DNA of 64,000 bases, from NCBI RefSeq assembly GCF_009601505.1, contig NZ_WITC01000045.1, positions 1-64,000 of the forward strand. The letters run 5' to 3'. Both the position numbers and the translations under genes were made by a program. Below are positions 26,276 through 35,097 of the stretch, piece by piece. The notes beneath the pieces are model-generated. The model was not told where the DNA came from. It saw only the letters and a program-made list of their open reading frames with translations, and did not search any database. Position 1 is the first letter of the stretch, and every line of letters begins with the position of its first letter. This stretch comes from Sinorhizobium terangae (GTDB lineage Bacteria; Pseudomonadota; Alphaproteobacteria; Rhizobiales; Rhizobiaceae).

Positions 26276-27213
26276 CACCGTGGCCTCGCCGCCCGTTTTG
26301 CCAAGCCTTCGAGGCTGACCTTGCCGAGGATGGCGCCGTCCGGCGCGGCAACCGGCAGCGCAGATCGCCCGGACCACAGGAGCTCGGAGAGCGCCTCGCG
26401 CTGGCTGAGCGTCGCCGGTATCGGCGCGCCTTCGGCCGAGCCGGGCTCGACCGCATCCGCGGCCGTGTCGATCGCCAGCAGCCGGAATGGCCGCTCGCTG
26501 GTGCCGATCAGCGTTTCCACGAAAGGTGTCGCGGGTTTGACCAGCATCTCGGCCGGTGTCGCGTATTGCACGACCTCGCCCTTGTCCATCACGGCGATCC
26601 TGTCGGCGAGGTGAAACGCCTCTTCCATGTCATGGGTGACGAGGATGATGGTCGTGCCGAAGTGTCTCTGGATCGCGACGAGGTCGTCCTGCGCCTTGGA
26701 GCGGATGATCGGATCGAGGGCGCCGAAGGGTTCGTCCATCAGAAGCACGTTCGGCTCGGCGGCGAGCGCGCGCGCAACGCCGACCCGCTGCTGCTGGCCT
26801 CCGGAAAGCTCATGCGGATAGCGCGGGCCAAAGGCCGCAGAATCGAGCTGGAACAGCGTCAGCAGTTCCTCGACCTTCGCGTCGATGCGCTTCCTGTCCC
26901 AGCCGAGGAGCGTCGGGACCGTGGCGATGTTCTGGGCGACCGTGCGGTGTGGAAACAGCCCGTGGCCCTGGATGGCGTAGCCGATCCTGCGGCGAAGCTC
27001 GAAATCCGGCAGGGCGCGGTTATCCTGGCCATCGATCCTGATCGTGCCCGAAGTCGGCTCGACCAGCCGGTTGACCATTCTGATCAGCGTCGTCTTGCCC
27101 GAGCCGGAGGTGCCGACGATCACGGTGATCGTATGCGGTTCGACGGTCAGCGACACGTCGTCGACAACGGTCGTGTTGCCATAGCGCTTGGTAACCTGTT
27201 CGATTTCGATCAT
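26275..27213 (-). CDS. Osmoprotectant ABC transporter ATP-binding protein, YehX/OpuCA type
   Basis: This 312-residue ABC ATPase has Walker A GTSGSGKTT, signature LSGGQQQR, Walker B VLLMDEPFGALDP and H-loop VTHDMEEAFHLAD. IGYAIQGHGLFPHRTV is the Q-loop form typical of glycine betaine/proline ATPases. The C-terminal third (about 240-312) resembles one CBS-like regulatory region. It overlaps both permease genes by one to four bases, so all three are translationally coupled. Substrates of this class are glycine betaine, choline or related solutes. Confidence 0.88.
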   Translation of the reverse strand: MIEIEQVTKRYGNTTVVDDVSLTVEPHTITVIVGTSGSGKTTLIRMVNRLVEPTSGTIRIDGQDNRALPDFELRRRIGYAIQGHGLFPHRTVAQNIATVPTLLGWDRKRIDAKVEELLTLFQLDSAAFGPRYPHELSGGQQQRVGVARALAAEPNVLLMDEPFGALDPIIRSKAQDDLVAIQRHFGTTIILVTHDMEEAFHLADRIAVMDKGEVVQYATPAEMLVKPATPFVETLIGTSERPFRLLAIDTAADAVEPGSAEGAPIPATLSQREALSELLWSGRSALPVAAPDGAILGKVSLEGLAKRAARPR

Positions 27214-28397
27214 GCGGTATTGCCCTGGTTACGGTCCGTTACGGTCATTTCGATCAAGGCGTCGAGCACGATCGCCGCCGCAAAGGCCAGGACGACGGTC
27301 GGCACAGCGCCGAGCAGCACGAGGTCCATCGCCGTCTGGCCTATGCCCTGGAAGACGAAGACGCCGAAACCGCCGCCGCCGATAAGGGCGGCGATGGTTG
27401 CGAGTCCGATGTTCTGGACGAGCACGATGCGGATGCCGGTGAGGATCACCGGAAAGGCGAGCGGAAACTCGATGCCGGCAAGTCGCTGCCAGTCGGTCAT
27501 ACCGATGCCGCGGGCAGCGTCGTTGGCGTCGCGCGGGACGCCGGCGAGCCCGACCACCGTATTGGCGACGACGGGCAGCAAGGAATAGAGAAACAGCGCG
27601 ACAAAAGCGGGCGCGACGCCGATGCCGCGAATGCCGATGGCCGCGGCACCCGGCACATGTGTCGCGATCCAGCCGAGCGGAGCGATCAGGATGCCGAAAA
27701 GCGCGATCGACGGAATTGTCTGGATGGCGTTGAGAACGTTCAGCACGCTGGCGCGCAACACCTCCACCCGATGGCAAAGCACGCCTAGCGGCAAGCCGAT
27801 GACGGTCGCCGCCGCGAGCGATCCGAGCGCGAGCGTTACGTGCCGCCCCGCCTCCTTCCAGAAGGTGTCGACGCGGCTTGCATATTCCTTCAGGATGGAG
27901 AGTCCGTCCCAGCCGCCGGCTATCAGCATAGCACCGGCGGCCGCAAGAACCGAAACAAGAAAGAGGAGGCGGATGACGGGCCCGGGATTCAGGCGTGTCA
28001 GCGCATCGGCAACCAGAAGTGAGAAGGCGAAAACCATCACCCAGAAGCCCGAGGCCGGCGAAACGCGGGCATAGGTGTTTTCCGGCGGCGTCAGATGATT
28101 GGCGGCCATTCCGATCAGAATGCCAAGCGCGACGAGAGCGGCAAAAGCCGCAGCCATTCGTACCAGGTTCGGCGTCTTGAAGAGGGCAACCGCCGCAGCC
28201 AACGCGATGAGGCCAAGAAGCGTGTATCCGAGCGATGGCGGCAAGCCCTCCAGAATTGCCTTCGCCTCACCCTGGACGATCCGGTTGGCCCGGAAGGTTG
28301 CAAACGGCGCAAGGAGCGCGCCGTAGCCAGCGAGCGCAGCAATGACGACGCCGAGCTTGTCGACGCGGAAGGGCAAGCGTTCCTTTCCTTGGATCAT
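27210..28397 (-). CDS. Osmoprotectant ABC transporter permease with N-terminal extension, YehY type
   Basis: This 395-residue protein has an N-terminal half that adds several hydrophobic segments (about 15-165) ahead of a standard OpuC/YehY permease domain. The second half holds VLNVLNAIQTIPSIALFGILIAPLG and IEFPLAFPVILTGIRIVLVQN. YehY has the same extended form. A 189-bp gap with a mosaic palindrome separates it from the binding-protein gene upstream, which may give different expression levels within one operon. Confidence 0.86.
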   Translation of the reverse strand: MIQGKERLPFRVDKLGVVIAALAGYGALLAPFATFRANRIVQGEAKAILEGLPPSLGYTLLGLIALAAAVALFKTPNLVRMAAAFAALVALGILIGMAANHLTPPENTYARVSPASGFWVMVFAFSLLVADALTRLNPGPVIRLLFLVSVLAAAGAMLIAGGWDGLSILKEYASRVDTFWKEAGRHVTLALGSLAAATVIGLPLGVLCHRVEVLRASVLNVLNAIQTIPSIALFGILIAPLGWIATHVPGAAAIGIRGIGVAPAFVALFLYSLLPVVANTVVGLAGVPRDANDAARGIGMTDWQRLAGIEFPLAFPVILTGIRIVLVQNIGLATIAALIGGGGFGVFVFQGIGQTAMDLVLLGAVPTVVLAFAAAIVLDALIEMTVTDRNQGNTA

Positions 28398-28443
28398 GCC
28401 ATCACCCGTGGCGTTTCAGGAGTCGCCCGTCCGGTCGGATGGA

Positions 28444-28548
28444 CTGCTGCATGATTCCTTAAATCGGAATCGATTAAGGACAAAATCATGCGGCAGTTCG
28501 ATTTGCTACAGCGTCCTTTGCGCATCTGACTGGACGCGTGGGCTGCAG
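28444..28548. repeat. Rhizobial mosaic palindromic element (copy 1)
   Basis: It has two stem-loop modules. The first has outer arms GCATGATT and AATCATGC with inner arms CCTTAA and TTAAGG. The second contains GCGTCC and GGACGC, closing with CTGCAG. This bipartite layout is the common rhizobial intergenic mosaic repeat and recurs in this window at 34438, 35879 and 55872. It lies between the binding-protein and permease genes of the osmoprotectant operon, where it may attenuate or stabilise mRNA. Confidence 0.75.
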
Positions 28549-28586
28549 GAGGCGCCCGTCTGGACGTGCGCCCTCCCTTCGTCACA

Positions 28587-29498
28587 TCATTTCAGAAAGC
28601 CGTTCTTCTTCAAGAAGTCCTCGGCAACGGCCTTGGCCGGCTCGCCGCCAACCTGGACGCGCCCATTAAGCTCCTGCAGCGTCACGAGGTCGAGCTTTTC
28701 GAAGACCGGTTTCAGCAATTCCTCGATCTGCGGGTTTTCCTTGAGCACCGCTTCGCGGATGATCGGTGCCGGCTGATAGATCGGCTGGACGCTCTTGTCG
28801 TCTTCGAGCACGACGAGGCCGGAAGGCGCAATGCCGCCATCGGTGCCGTAGACCATCGCGGCGTTGGCGCCGTTCGTCTGATTTGCAGCCGCGGCAATCG
28901 TCGCCGATGTATCGCCGCCTGACAGCGTGATCAGTTGGTCGGGCTTAAGCTTGAAGGAATATGTTGTCTGGAACGCCGGAAGCGCCGCGGCCGAGTTGAC
29001 GAATTCGGACGAGGCCGCAAGCTTGACCTCGCCGCCGCCCGAGACATATTTGCCGAAGTCGGAGAGCGTCTTGAGCTTGTTGGCCTCTACGACCTCCTTG
29101 CGGAGCGCGATCGCCCAGGTGTTGTTGGCGGGCGACGGGGTCAGCCAAACGATCTTGTTGGCGTCATAGTCGAGCTTCTTTGCCTGCTCATAGGCCTTGG
29201 CAGCATCTTTCCAGGCCGGATCGTCCGCCTTCTCGAAGAAGAACGCTGCATTGCCGGTATATTCGGGATAAATGTCGATCTCCCCGGCGGTAATCGCCTT
29301 GCGCACCACTGGTGTCGCGCCAAGCTGAACACGGTCCGTGGTCTTGATACCGTTGGCATTGAGGACGGCGAGAATGATATTGCCGAGCACGCCCCCTTCC
29401 GTATCGATTTTCGAGGAAACGACGACATCGGCCTCAGCCGCAGCGGCGGTGAGCGCGATGGCAAGGGCAGTACCGATAACAGTCTTGATCAGGCGCAT
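28587..29498 (-). CDS. Osmoprotectant-binding periplasmic protein (OsmF/YehZ-like)
   Basis: This 303-residue binding protein has a signal peptide (MRLIKTVIGTALAIALTAAA, mature end near ADVVVSSK). GEIDIYPEYTGNAAFFF is the hallmark of the OpuAC/OsmF group, and the aromatic residues there would form the cage for a quaternary amine. It is the first gene of the leftward OsmF-type operon. Enteric OsmF binds glycine betaine weakly; the real ligand here could be another solute. Confidence 0.86.
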   Translation of the reverse strand: MRLIKTVIGTALAIALTAAAAEADVVVSSKIDTEGGVLGNIILAVLNANGIKTTDRVQLGATPVVRKAITAGEIDIYPEYTGNAAFFFEKADDPAWKDAAKAYEQAKKLDYDANKIVWLTPSPANNTWAIALRKEVVEANKLKTLSDFGKYVSGGGEVKLAASSEFVNSAAALPAFQTTYSFKLKPDQLITLSGGDTSATIAAAANQTNGANAAMVYGTDGGIAPSGLVVLEDDKSVQPIYQPAPIIREAVLKENPQIEELLKPVFEKLDLVTLQELNGRVQVGGEPAKAVAEDFLKKNGFLK

Positions 29499-29720
29499 GA
29501 TTGTCTCCCTCGTTCTGGTCTCGCAGTTTGATCACGGATTCTCCGCTGGGTCGGCGTAAGCCATTCCATATATGTCAGGGTTCGGCGAAAAATAGAGCGG
29601 GTTGCGTGTCCGCGCCTACGGTTGAATTCTCCGGCAGACGCACTCTCCTATTGGACATTGCAATCGATACCGTTCTCAGCCACTCTCCCCTCAGCGCATG
29701 GAATTGTTTCGGGGGAAACC

Positions 29721-29891
29721 ATGTCCGTCAAGATTTTCGCGCTTTTGATTGGTGTGGTGGCGGGGCTTTGTGCCATGACCGCGCCCGCCGCCGTCTGCAT
29801 CGCGGCCGATGCGGGCTGGCTGCCAATTGCCCTTCTCCAAGCTCTGATCGCAATTCTGCTAACCTTCCGGGTGGTGTCCTCCGTGTCATGA
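29721..29891 (+). CDS. 56-residue membrane protein coupled to the flavin reductase
   Basis: A short gene begins with ATG at 29721 behind GGGGGAAACC. It encodes a hydrophobic peptide with two candidate membrane helices (about 3-28 and 33-52) joined by AADAGW. Its stop overlaps the start of the next gene (ATGA), a strong sign that it is translated. No family was recognised. It could anchor or regulate the reductase at the membrane, or it could serve mainly as a translated leader. Confidence 0.6.
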   Translation: MSVKIFALLIGVVAGLCAMTAPAAVCIAADAGWLPIALLQALIAILLTFRVVSSVS

Positions 29892-31264
29892 GCAAGCACT
29901 TCGACGCAATCATCATCGGCGCCGGCCAGGCCGGACCATCGCTTGCCGGGCGGCTGACGGCTGCCGGCAAGACCGTTGCGCTCATCGAGCGCAAGCTTTT
30001 CGGCGGCACCTGCGTCAACACCGGCTGCATGCCGACCAAGGCGATGGTGGCCAGCGCCTATGCGATCCACACCGCGCGTCGCGGCGCCGAATACGGCATG
30101 ATGACCGGCGCGATCTCCGTCGACTTCGCCCGCGTCATGGCACGCAAGGAGAAGGTTCGGCTCGATGCTCGTTCGGGCGTGGAAAGCTGGCTCAAGGGCA
30201 TGGACAACTGCACAGTCATCGAAGGCCATGCACGCTTCGAAAGCCCGACCGACATCCGCGTCGGTGATGAGCTGATTTCCGGCGACCAGATTTTTCTCAA
30301 CACCGGCGGCCGTGCAGCGGTCCCTGATTTTCCTGGCGTCGACGAGGTTCCCTATCTCACCAACACCTCGATGATGGACCTCAGCGAACTCCCGGAGCAC
30401 CTCGTCATCATCGGCGGCAGCTATATCGGGCTCGAATTTGCTCAGATGTTCCGGCGTTTCGGTTCCGAGGTGACCGTCATCGAGAAAGCGCCGCGCCTGA
30501 TCGGGCGGGAAGATCCGGACGTCTCCGATACGATCCGCGACATTCTCGAAAAGGAAGGCATCCATGTCCGCCTCAATGCCGAATGCATCCGCTTCGCCAA
30601 GCATAAAGACGGCGTCGCCGCCGGCGTCGATTGCACGTCAGGAGCGCCGGAAGTCATCGGCTCGCATGTGCTGCTCGCCACCGGCCGCCGGCCGAATACG
30701 GACGATCTCGGGCTCGACAAGGCTGGCGTGAAGACCGACCCGCGGGGCAATATCGAGGTCGACGATTTCCTGCGATCCAGCGTTCCACATATCTTCGCGA
30801 TGGGCGACTGCAACGGCCGCGGCGCCTTCACCCACACCGCCTACAACGATTTCGAGATCGTCGCCGCCAATCTCCTCGACAACGATCCGCGCCGGGTGAC
30901 CGACCGTATCCCGACTTACGCGCTCTACATCGACCCACCGCTCGGGCGCGCGGGCATGACCGAGAGCGAAGCCCGCAACAGCGGCCGCAAGCTGCTGATC
31001 GGCACACGGCCGATGACGAGGGTGGGGCGTGCCGTCGAGAAGGGCGAGACGCAGGGCTTCATGAAGGTGATCGTCGACGCGGACACGCAGGAAATCCTCG
31101 GCGCATCGATCCTCGGCACCGGCGGAGACGAAGCGATTCAGAGCATCCTCGACGTCATGTATGCGAAGAAGCCCTATACGACGATCACCCGCGCCGTGCA
31201 CATCCACCCGACCGTGTCGGAACTGATCCCGACGGTGTTCGGGGAACTTACTCCTGCGAAGTAA
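29888..31264 (+). CDS. Pyridine nucleotide-disulfide oxidoreductase, mercuric reductase-like
   Basis: This 458-residue class I flavin reductase has an FAD motif IIIGAGQAGPSLA at 8-20, the redox-active pair Cys42/Cys47 in GTCVNTGCMPTKA, an NAD motif VIIGGSYIGLEFAQ and, near the end, HIHPTVSE with the catalytic His-Glu dyad. It lacks the N-terminal metal-binding domain and the C-terminal cysteine pair of MerA, so mercury reduction is unlikely. Dihydrolipoamide dehydrogenase-like or another thiol substrate is possible. Several annotated 'mercuric reductases' of rhizobia look like this. It is translated from an overlap with the small membrane protein. Confidence 0.85.
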   Translation: MSKHFDAIIIGAGQAGPSLAGRLTAAGKTVALIERKLFGGTCVNTGCMPTKAMVASAYAIHTARRGAEYGMMTGAISVDFARVMARKEKVRLDARSGVESWLKGMDNCTVIEGHARFESPTDIRVGDELISGDQIFLNTGGRAAVPDFPGVDEVPYLTNTSMMDLSELPEHLVIIGGSYIGLEFAQMFRRFGSEVTVIEKAPRLIGREDPDVSDTIRDILEKEGIHVRLNAECIRFAKHKDGVAAGVDCTSGAPEVIGSHVLLATGRRPNTDDLGLDKAGVKTDPRGNIEVDDFLRSSVPHIFAMGDCNGRGAFTHTAYNDFEIVAANLLDNDPRRVTDRIPTYALYIDPPLGRAGMTESEARNSGRKLLIGTRPMTRVGRAVEKGETQGFMKVIVDADTQEILGASILGTGGDEAIQSILDVMYAKKPYTTITRAVHIHPTVSELIPTVFGELTPAK

Positions 31265-31290
31265 TGCCAGGATTGTCCTTACCGAGTCCC

Positions 31291-31630
31291 TCAGAGCACG
31301 TCTGTCAGTTCGAGCGTCTGGTAGCCGGCCAAAAGCGTGATCAGGGATCCGACAAGCCGCAGGAGTGTCTTCTCCTGCAATGTCTTGATCACCCATCCCG
31401 CCGGCGCCGCCGGAACACCTCCGACGATCAGCCCGCCAACAGATGTCAGGTAATCGCCGATTTCGCCGGTTTGCTCCCAGTGGCCGGTTACATGGTGGCG
31501 AGGAAGCTCAGCCACACCGAAGTGCAATCAGGAACTCGGCCGCATTGACCGTGCCAATCACGTATCGCGGCCGACCGCCGCGAACAGTAGGAATTCTTCC
31601 ATACGTGGCTCTGCGCATGACTGCGTTCAT
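31291..31630 (-). pseudogene. TauE/SafE sulfite-exporter-family remnant, frameshifted
   Basis: Two pieces in different frames match consecutive parts of the TauE/SafE C-terminal half. From 31630, a frame gives GGRPRYVIGTVNAAEFLIAL and then stops. A shifted frame ending at 31291 gives TSVGGLIVGGVPAAPAGWVI, then a last helix with LLRLVGSLITLLAGYQTL. The break falls near 31510-31540. The N-terminal half is missing. The intact family consists of membrane anion or sulfur-compound exporters; this copy is dead. It is the first sign of erosion in the 31-36 kb stretch. Confidence 0.7.
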
Positions 31631-31904
31631 GGTGCCCCTCAAGGTTCGCAATTAAACGGACCACGCATCGGCTTGTCCCGTGATTTCGGCTCGGTCCGGG
31701 CGTGCCTAACTACTGTCGAAACGTTGCCGCACCCTGATCCAGTCGGTCGTGACCGGCCCCGCGACGATCACGTTCGTACGGATAGAGGCGTGGGGCGCGC
31801 GCAGCACAAACCAAAACGAGTGCCTTCGCGAACAAAAGCATCTCAGCTGTCGTTGCCGCAATTTGCGCGAACAACCGTTCGCGCCCAGAGCTTTTCCACT
31901 CTCG
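31631..31904. other. Noncoding stretch
   Basis: I see no supported gene, repeat or clear promoter here. Short open frames on the plus strand have no ribosome binding site or recognisable content. It probably represents further debris upstream of the decayed TauE gene. Confidence 0.5.
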
Positions 31905-32459
31905 CTATTTCACCGGTACCATAAGGTGGGCGTAAGGAGTGCCTGCCCACATCACATACGGCCGGGAGGTGTCGGGCTTAGGGTCCGTCGGATAGCCCTG
32001 CATCATGTCCGTCGCGTTGACGATCATGACATGCGGGCCGGTTTCCACCCAGTTGTTACCCTCTTCAGGTTTTGTCGCGTAAGGATCGGTATTGCTTCCG
32101 TCGGTGCCGCCGGCCAGCATATACATGAAGCCTACCTTCCCTTTTGGCGGCTCCTTTTTCTGCATCCATGCCGTCGCCCATTCCATGGCATTGGCATCGC
32201 CGCACATCGGGTCCGGGCCTGGCGTGACCGGATTGTCCGGCATGCACCAGAAGCCGTTCGTGCCCTCCCTCAACGTGCGCATACTGCCCTTCTCGTCCAT
32301 AACGTGGATGGCAGCGCCCCTTGCTACCGCAGCGGGCGCAGCGGATTCGGCGCTTTTGATCAGCGCAGCGTCGTCGACGGCTGCGTCGGCGGCTACGCCT
32401 TGCATTGCAACCAAGCTGCTTGCTGCCAACAGAGCAGCGGCCGTTAGAAGCCTTTTCAT
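31905..32459 (-). CDS. Secreted protein of unknown function
   Basis: This 184-residue product has a clear signal peptide (MKRLLTAAALLAASSLVAMQ, cleavage probably after VAA near 24). The mature part contains HVMDEKGSMRTLREGTNGFW followed by CMPDNP and PGPDPMCGDANAMEWA, two cysteines that could form a disulfide, and ends with GPHVMIVNATDMMQGYPTDP and PYVMWAGTPYAHLMVPV. The ATG at 32459 has GGGAG seven bases upstream. It is monocistronic. I recognise no domain; the conserved-looking aromatic and methionine-rich segments hint at a compact periplasmic fold. Confidence 0.65.
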   Translation of the reverse strand: MKRLLTAAALLAASSLVAMQGVAADAAVDDAALIKSAESAAPAAVARGAAIHVMDEKGSMRTLREGTNGFWCMPDNPVTPGPDPMCGDANAMEWATAWMQKKEPPKGKVGFMYMLAGGTDGSNTDPYATKPEEGNNWVETGPHVMIVNATDMMQGYPTDPKPDTSRPYVMWAGTPYAHLMVPVK

Positions 32460-32631
32460 GGCCATTCTCCCGGATCGCATTCATCGTTGTCATTGTATCG
32501 GCCGGCGGCTGTCCCGAGCCGCATTAGCCACGCCTAAAATAATAGCAGATTGGCCGCACCCAAACAATTAAGCAGAGCAGGCCAGGGCGCCCGCGACGAT
32601 CTGGTATCGTCCGTTGCCATGCGGCACCTAT

Positions 32632-33438
32632 TCACCCACCTTTTCCGCAGCTGAACCAACGCAGCGACATGCAGGAGAGCCCGGCATCGATCTTGCCGAT
32701 TTCCGTGGTCTTCAGCGGCACGACCTTGAAGCCAGCCCTGTCGAGCATCTCGATCGTGCGCGGGAAGTCGGCGCCGACCATGACGACGTCATTGACCCGG
32801 AGCGCGTTGGCGGCCGCCTCCTCGCCCTCCGGAATGATCACCTGCTTGAATTTCCCGAAGACGCCCGACCGCGCCAGGCGGTTGGTGGAAAGCACGGTTT
32901 CGTCGTCGAGCAGCGAGCAATCCGTCTTGAAGTGGAGAACGCCCTCGGGCGTCGCGACGATCTCACTCTTGCGGCCGAGCCTGTCGAGACAGCTCTGAAG
33001 CGCTTCGGCGCCTGCCTTGTCTGTGCGGGCCGAGAGAATCATTACGCTTTCACCTGTCGTCAGCACGTCGCCGCCATCGGCATAGCCCGTGCCCGGTAGT
33101 TCAAGAACCGTCTCGAACGCATCGCGCAGCGTCGGCGCGATTTCCTCGACTTCCTTCACGCGTGTCGCCGCGCCCGGCCTGAGCAGGATCGCCCCTTCGG
33201 TGAAGACGAGTGCCGGGTCCTCGACGAAGATCGCGTCCGGAAAGGCTTCGAGCGCCGGAAGGACGGCAACCTCAACGCCGGCTTTCTGCATCGCCTGAAG
33301 ATAGGCGTCATGCTCGGCCTTGACCCCCTCATAGGTCGGGTTACCGCGATCTTCGGCGCGCAAGCCGTTGACGACCGAGCGCGAAGGAGTACGGGCGATG
33401 ATCCTGTTGAAATTATAGACGGAGCGTGGCTGCGGCAT
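32632..33438 (-). CDS. Dimethylarginine dimethylaminohydrolase family protein
   Basis: This 268-residue guanidine-modifying enzyme has FVEDPA (71-76), YADGGDVL (119-126), His169 in GVLHFKTDC and a nucleophile Cys256 in GLSCMSLRW, the catalytic set of DDAH and related deiminases. DDAH turns methylated arginines into citrulline plus methylamine or dimethylamine. The protein begins RSVYNFNRIIARTPS, as bacterial DDAHs do. No arginine or methylamine genes adjoin it. Another free-guanidine substrate remains possible. Confidence 0.83.
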   Translation of the reverse strand: MPQPRSVYNFNRIIARTPSRSVVNGLRAEDRGNPTYEGVKAEHDAYLQAMQKAGVEVAVLPALEAFPDAIFVEDPALVFTEGAILLRPGAATRVKEVEEIAPTLRDAFETVLELPGTGYADGGDVLTTGESVMILSARTDKAGAEALQSCLDRLGRKSEIVATPEGVLHFKTDCSLLDDETVLSTNRLARSGVFGKFKQVIIPEGEEAAANALRVNDVVMVGADFPRTIEMLDRAGFKVVPLKTTEIGKIDAGLSCMSLRWFSCGKGG

Positions 33439-33555
33439 TCGTTCGGCACCTGAGCTTCGACGGTTTTCACTGATGACCGCTGCAGTCGATCAGAGAATCG
33501 CGCTCGACGCTAGCAAGTTTGCGTCAGAATAAAGTGTTTTGATGAACAGAGTCTC

Positions 33556-33575
33556 AGCCCGGCCCTGCCGGGGCT
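33556..33575 (-). terminator. Weak hairpin downstream of the DUF2231 gene
   Basis: AGCCCGGC and GCCGGGGCT flank a CCT loop, giving a GC-rich imperfect stem about 35 bases after the stop of the leftward DUF2231 gene. No good T-run follows. It is a possible transcript end only. Confidence 0.3.
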
Positions 33576-33608
33576 CTGCAGCTTCTGATGGGCGTCCCTG
33601 CGGCTGAG

Positions 33609-34130
33609 CTAAAGCTCGTCGGAGACGCCGACCCGGTGGCGATAGACCAGCTCCCAGCCTTTCCAGCCGGTGAACAGGAAAATTCCGACGACGATGAGCG
33701 AAAGCAGCAGTCCTTCCGGTATCACGGCCTGGTCGCCATTCGAATAGCGCAGATAGAAGTTCACCGCCGTCACGACGATTGCCACCGCGTTGCCGATGAA
33801 GTGATACCAGGCATCCGTCAGTCTCCGGATGAGAGGTTCGCCCAGGAAATCCGTCAGACCGGCGACCGCTGCCAATGCGCCGAAGACCAGCGCGCCGCCG
33901 AGGAGCCACAGCGCCGCGGCTGACCATGATGACGAGCCCGTCTGCCAGAAGGCGAGATCGCAGAACAGCGTCGTCACCACGAAGACGACCGGAAACGGAA
34001 TGAGCATCGGGTGGATCGGATGGCCGGCGATCTGCAGCGTGCTGCGGGGATTGCCAGCAGGACGCGCCAATTCCGGCGTCGATACGGCTCCTTGCGCCGT
34101 CGTTGAAGTGTGACTTTCATTCCAAGTCAT
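33609..34130 (-). CDS. DUF2231 membrane protein
   Basis: This 173-residue protein has a soluble N-terminal 40 residues, then the DUF2231 signature LQIAGHPIHPMLIPFPVVFV with its paired histidines, followed by about four membrane helices in all. The HPIHP motif at the membrane edge could bind metal or haem. The ATG at 34130 is preceded by GAGGAGG. Molecular function is unknown. It is not in an obvious operon. Confidence 0.8.
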   Translation of the reverse strand: MTWNESHTSTTAQGAVSTPELARPAGNPRSTLQIAGHPIHPMLIPFPVVFVVTTLFCDLAFWQTGSSSWSAAALWLLGGALVFGALAAVAGLTDFLGEPLIRRLTDAWYHFIGNAVAIVVTAVNFYLRYSNGDQAVIPEGLLLSLIVVGIFLFTGWKGWELVYRHRVGVSDEL

Positions 34131-34437
34131 GGACGCTGCCTCCTCAATACGGAAGCGGCGGGCGTCAAAACTTCGCGTCACATCCAGCCGGATGGCGCGG
34201 AGCCGGTAGAGGTGTCCGGTGAAGCGCTCGACAACCTCCGAAGATCACTGCTCGACCTCTTCCGGCGGAGCCGGCGGCCGCCAACCTCAAAACGGCGGAA
34301 TCGCGAGCGAGCAATTACAAACGTCGCTTGATAGTAGAAGGTTCCACGACCGCAGGTACACTCAGCTGCCAGGCGCGGATGCGAGCACAAAGCAGCGGCG
34401 GTTGCTATCCCTCTGGAACCCTTGGGTGACACGCATT
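34131..34437. other. Noncoding stretch between DUF2231 and the mosaic repeat
   Basis: No supported coding frame was found. Short open frames on both strands lack ribosome binding sites and family features. It presumably holds the promoter of the leftward DUF2231 gene, but no clear -35/-10 pair can be named. Confidence 0.5.
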
Positions 34438-34541
34438 ACAGCGCCGTGCGTCCATTAGGACGCACAAACGACGCTGTAACTCTTTGATTCGACGCATCGT
34501 GCTTTCCGAAAATCGGGTCCGATTTTCGGGCCGATGTGCTA
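34438..34541. repeat. Rhizobial mosaic palindromic element (copy 2)
   Basis: It reads in the opposite sense to copies 1, 3 and 4. GCCGTGCGTCC/GGACGCAC forms the first stem, with ACAGCG and CGCTGT outside it. The second module has CCGAAAATCGG paired with CCGATTTTCGG. It ends within the TAG stop codon of the OsmC gene, so it may have supplied that stop. Confidence 0.75.
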
Positions 34542-34967
34542 GCCATATACCCTGGTTGCGAAATCCGGATTGCCGCGCAAGGTATTGCTGATCGTGCAGA
34601 TCTCCGCCTCGGCCGCCTCGGCTATCGCATGGCGAACGGTGTCGTCGAAATCGCCCTTGATGGAGAACTCGATGTCGAAGCGTGCGACACGCGACGGCTC
34701 GTCATGGGCTTTCTCGCCGGTGACCTTTGCGGAGACTTCCGTCAATCTGTCGAGTACACCGAAGCGGCTCGCGGCAATGCGGGCGCTCAGCACCAGACAG
34801 CTCGCAAGCGAAGCATAGAGAAGATCGAGCGGGCCATAGCCGGGTTGTGACGGGCTGGTGACGATATCGAGTTCGCCACCGGTGACCGATTTCACGTGCG
34901 GGAAGCCCGTGCGCCCGACGACGGCGGTCGCGCCCGTCTCCCTCGTCCTTACCTTCAACTCACCCAT
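34539..34967 (-). CDS. OsmC-family protein
   Basis: This 142-residue protein has the two OsmC/Ohr cysteines, Cys57 in SLASCLVLSARI and Cys124 in AEICTISNTL. GYGPLDLLYASLASC is the family's central helix. OsmC proteins reduce organic hydroperoxides with thiols in the cytoplasm and are often induced by osmotic or oxidative stress. The start is the ATG at 34967. It is alone, with a mosaic repeat directly at its 3' end. Confidence 0.85.
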   Translation of the reverse strand: MGELKVRTRETGATAVVGRTGFPHVKSVTGGELDIVTSPSQPGYGPLDLLYASLASCLVLSARIAASRFGVLDRLTEVSAKVTGEKAHDEPSRVARFDIEFSIKGDFDDTVRHAIAEAAEAEICTISNTLRGNPDFATRVYG

Positions 34968-35097
34968 TCATTATTCCTTCCCGCTGCGCACGCGACCGGC
35001 GCAATATCAATGCAACGCTCCGCTCCTGCAACAACGCCGCGGGGGCTTATCAGGCCCACGGCGCAATTTGCTCCCCGAAGAAATGGACGTGGATCGC
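34968..35097. other. Short noncoding gap
   Basis: It lies upstream of the OsmC gene and downstream of a decayed peptide-binding protein fragment. It should contain the OsmC promoter. No convincing boxes, repeats or coding frame were seen. Confidence 0.4.

Noticed and set aside
29888..31264. Mercuric reductase as a true mercury-resistance gene
   Set aside because: No N-terminal heavy-metal domain, no C-terminal cysteine pair and no merR/merT/merP neighbours.
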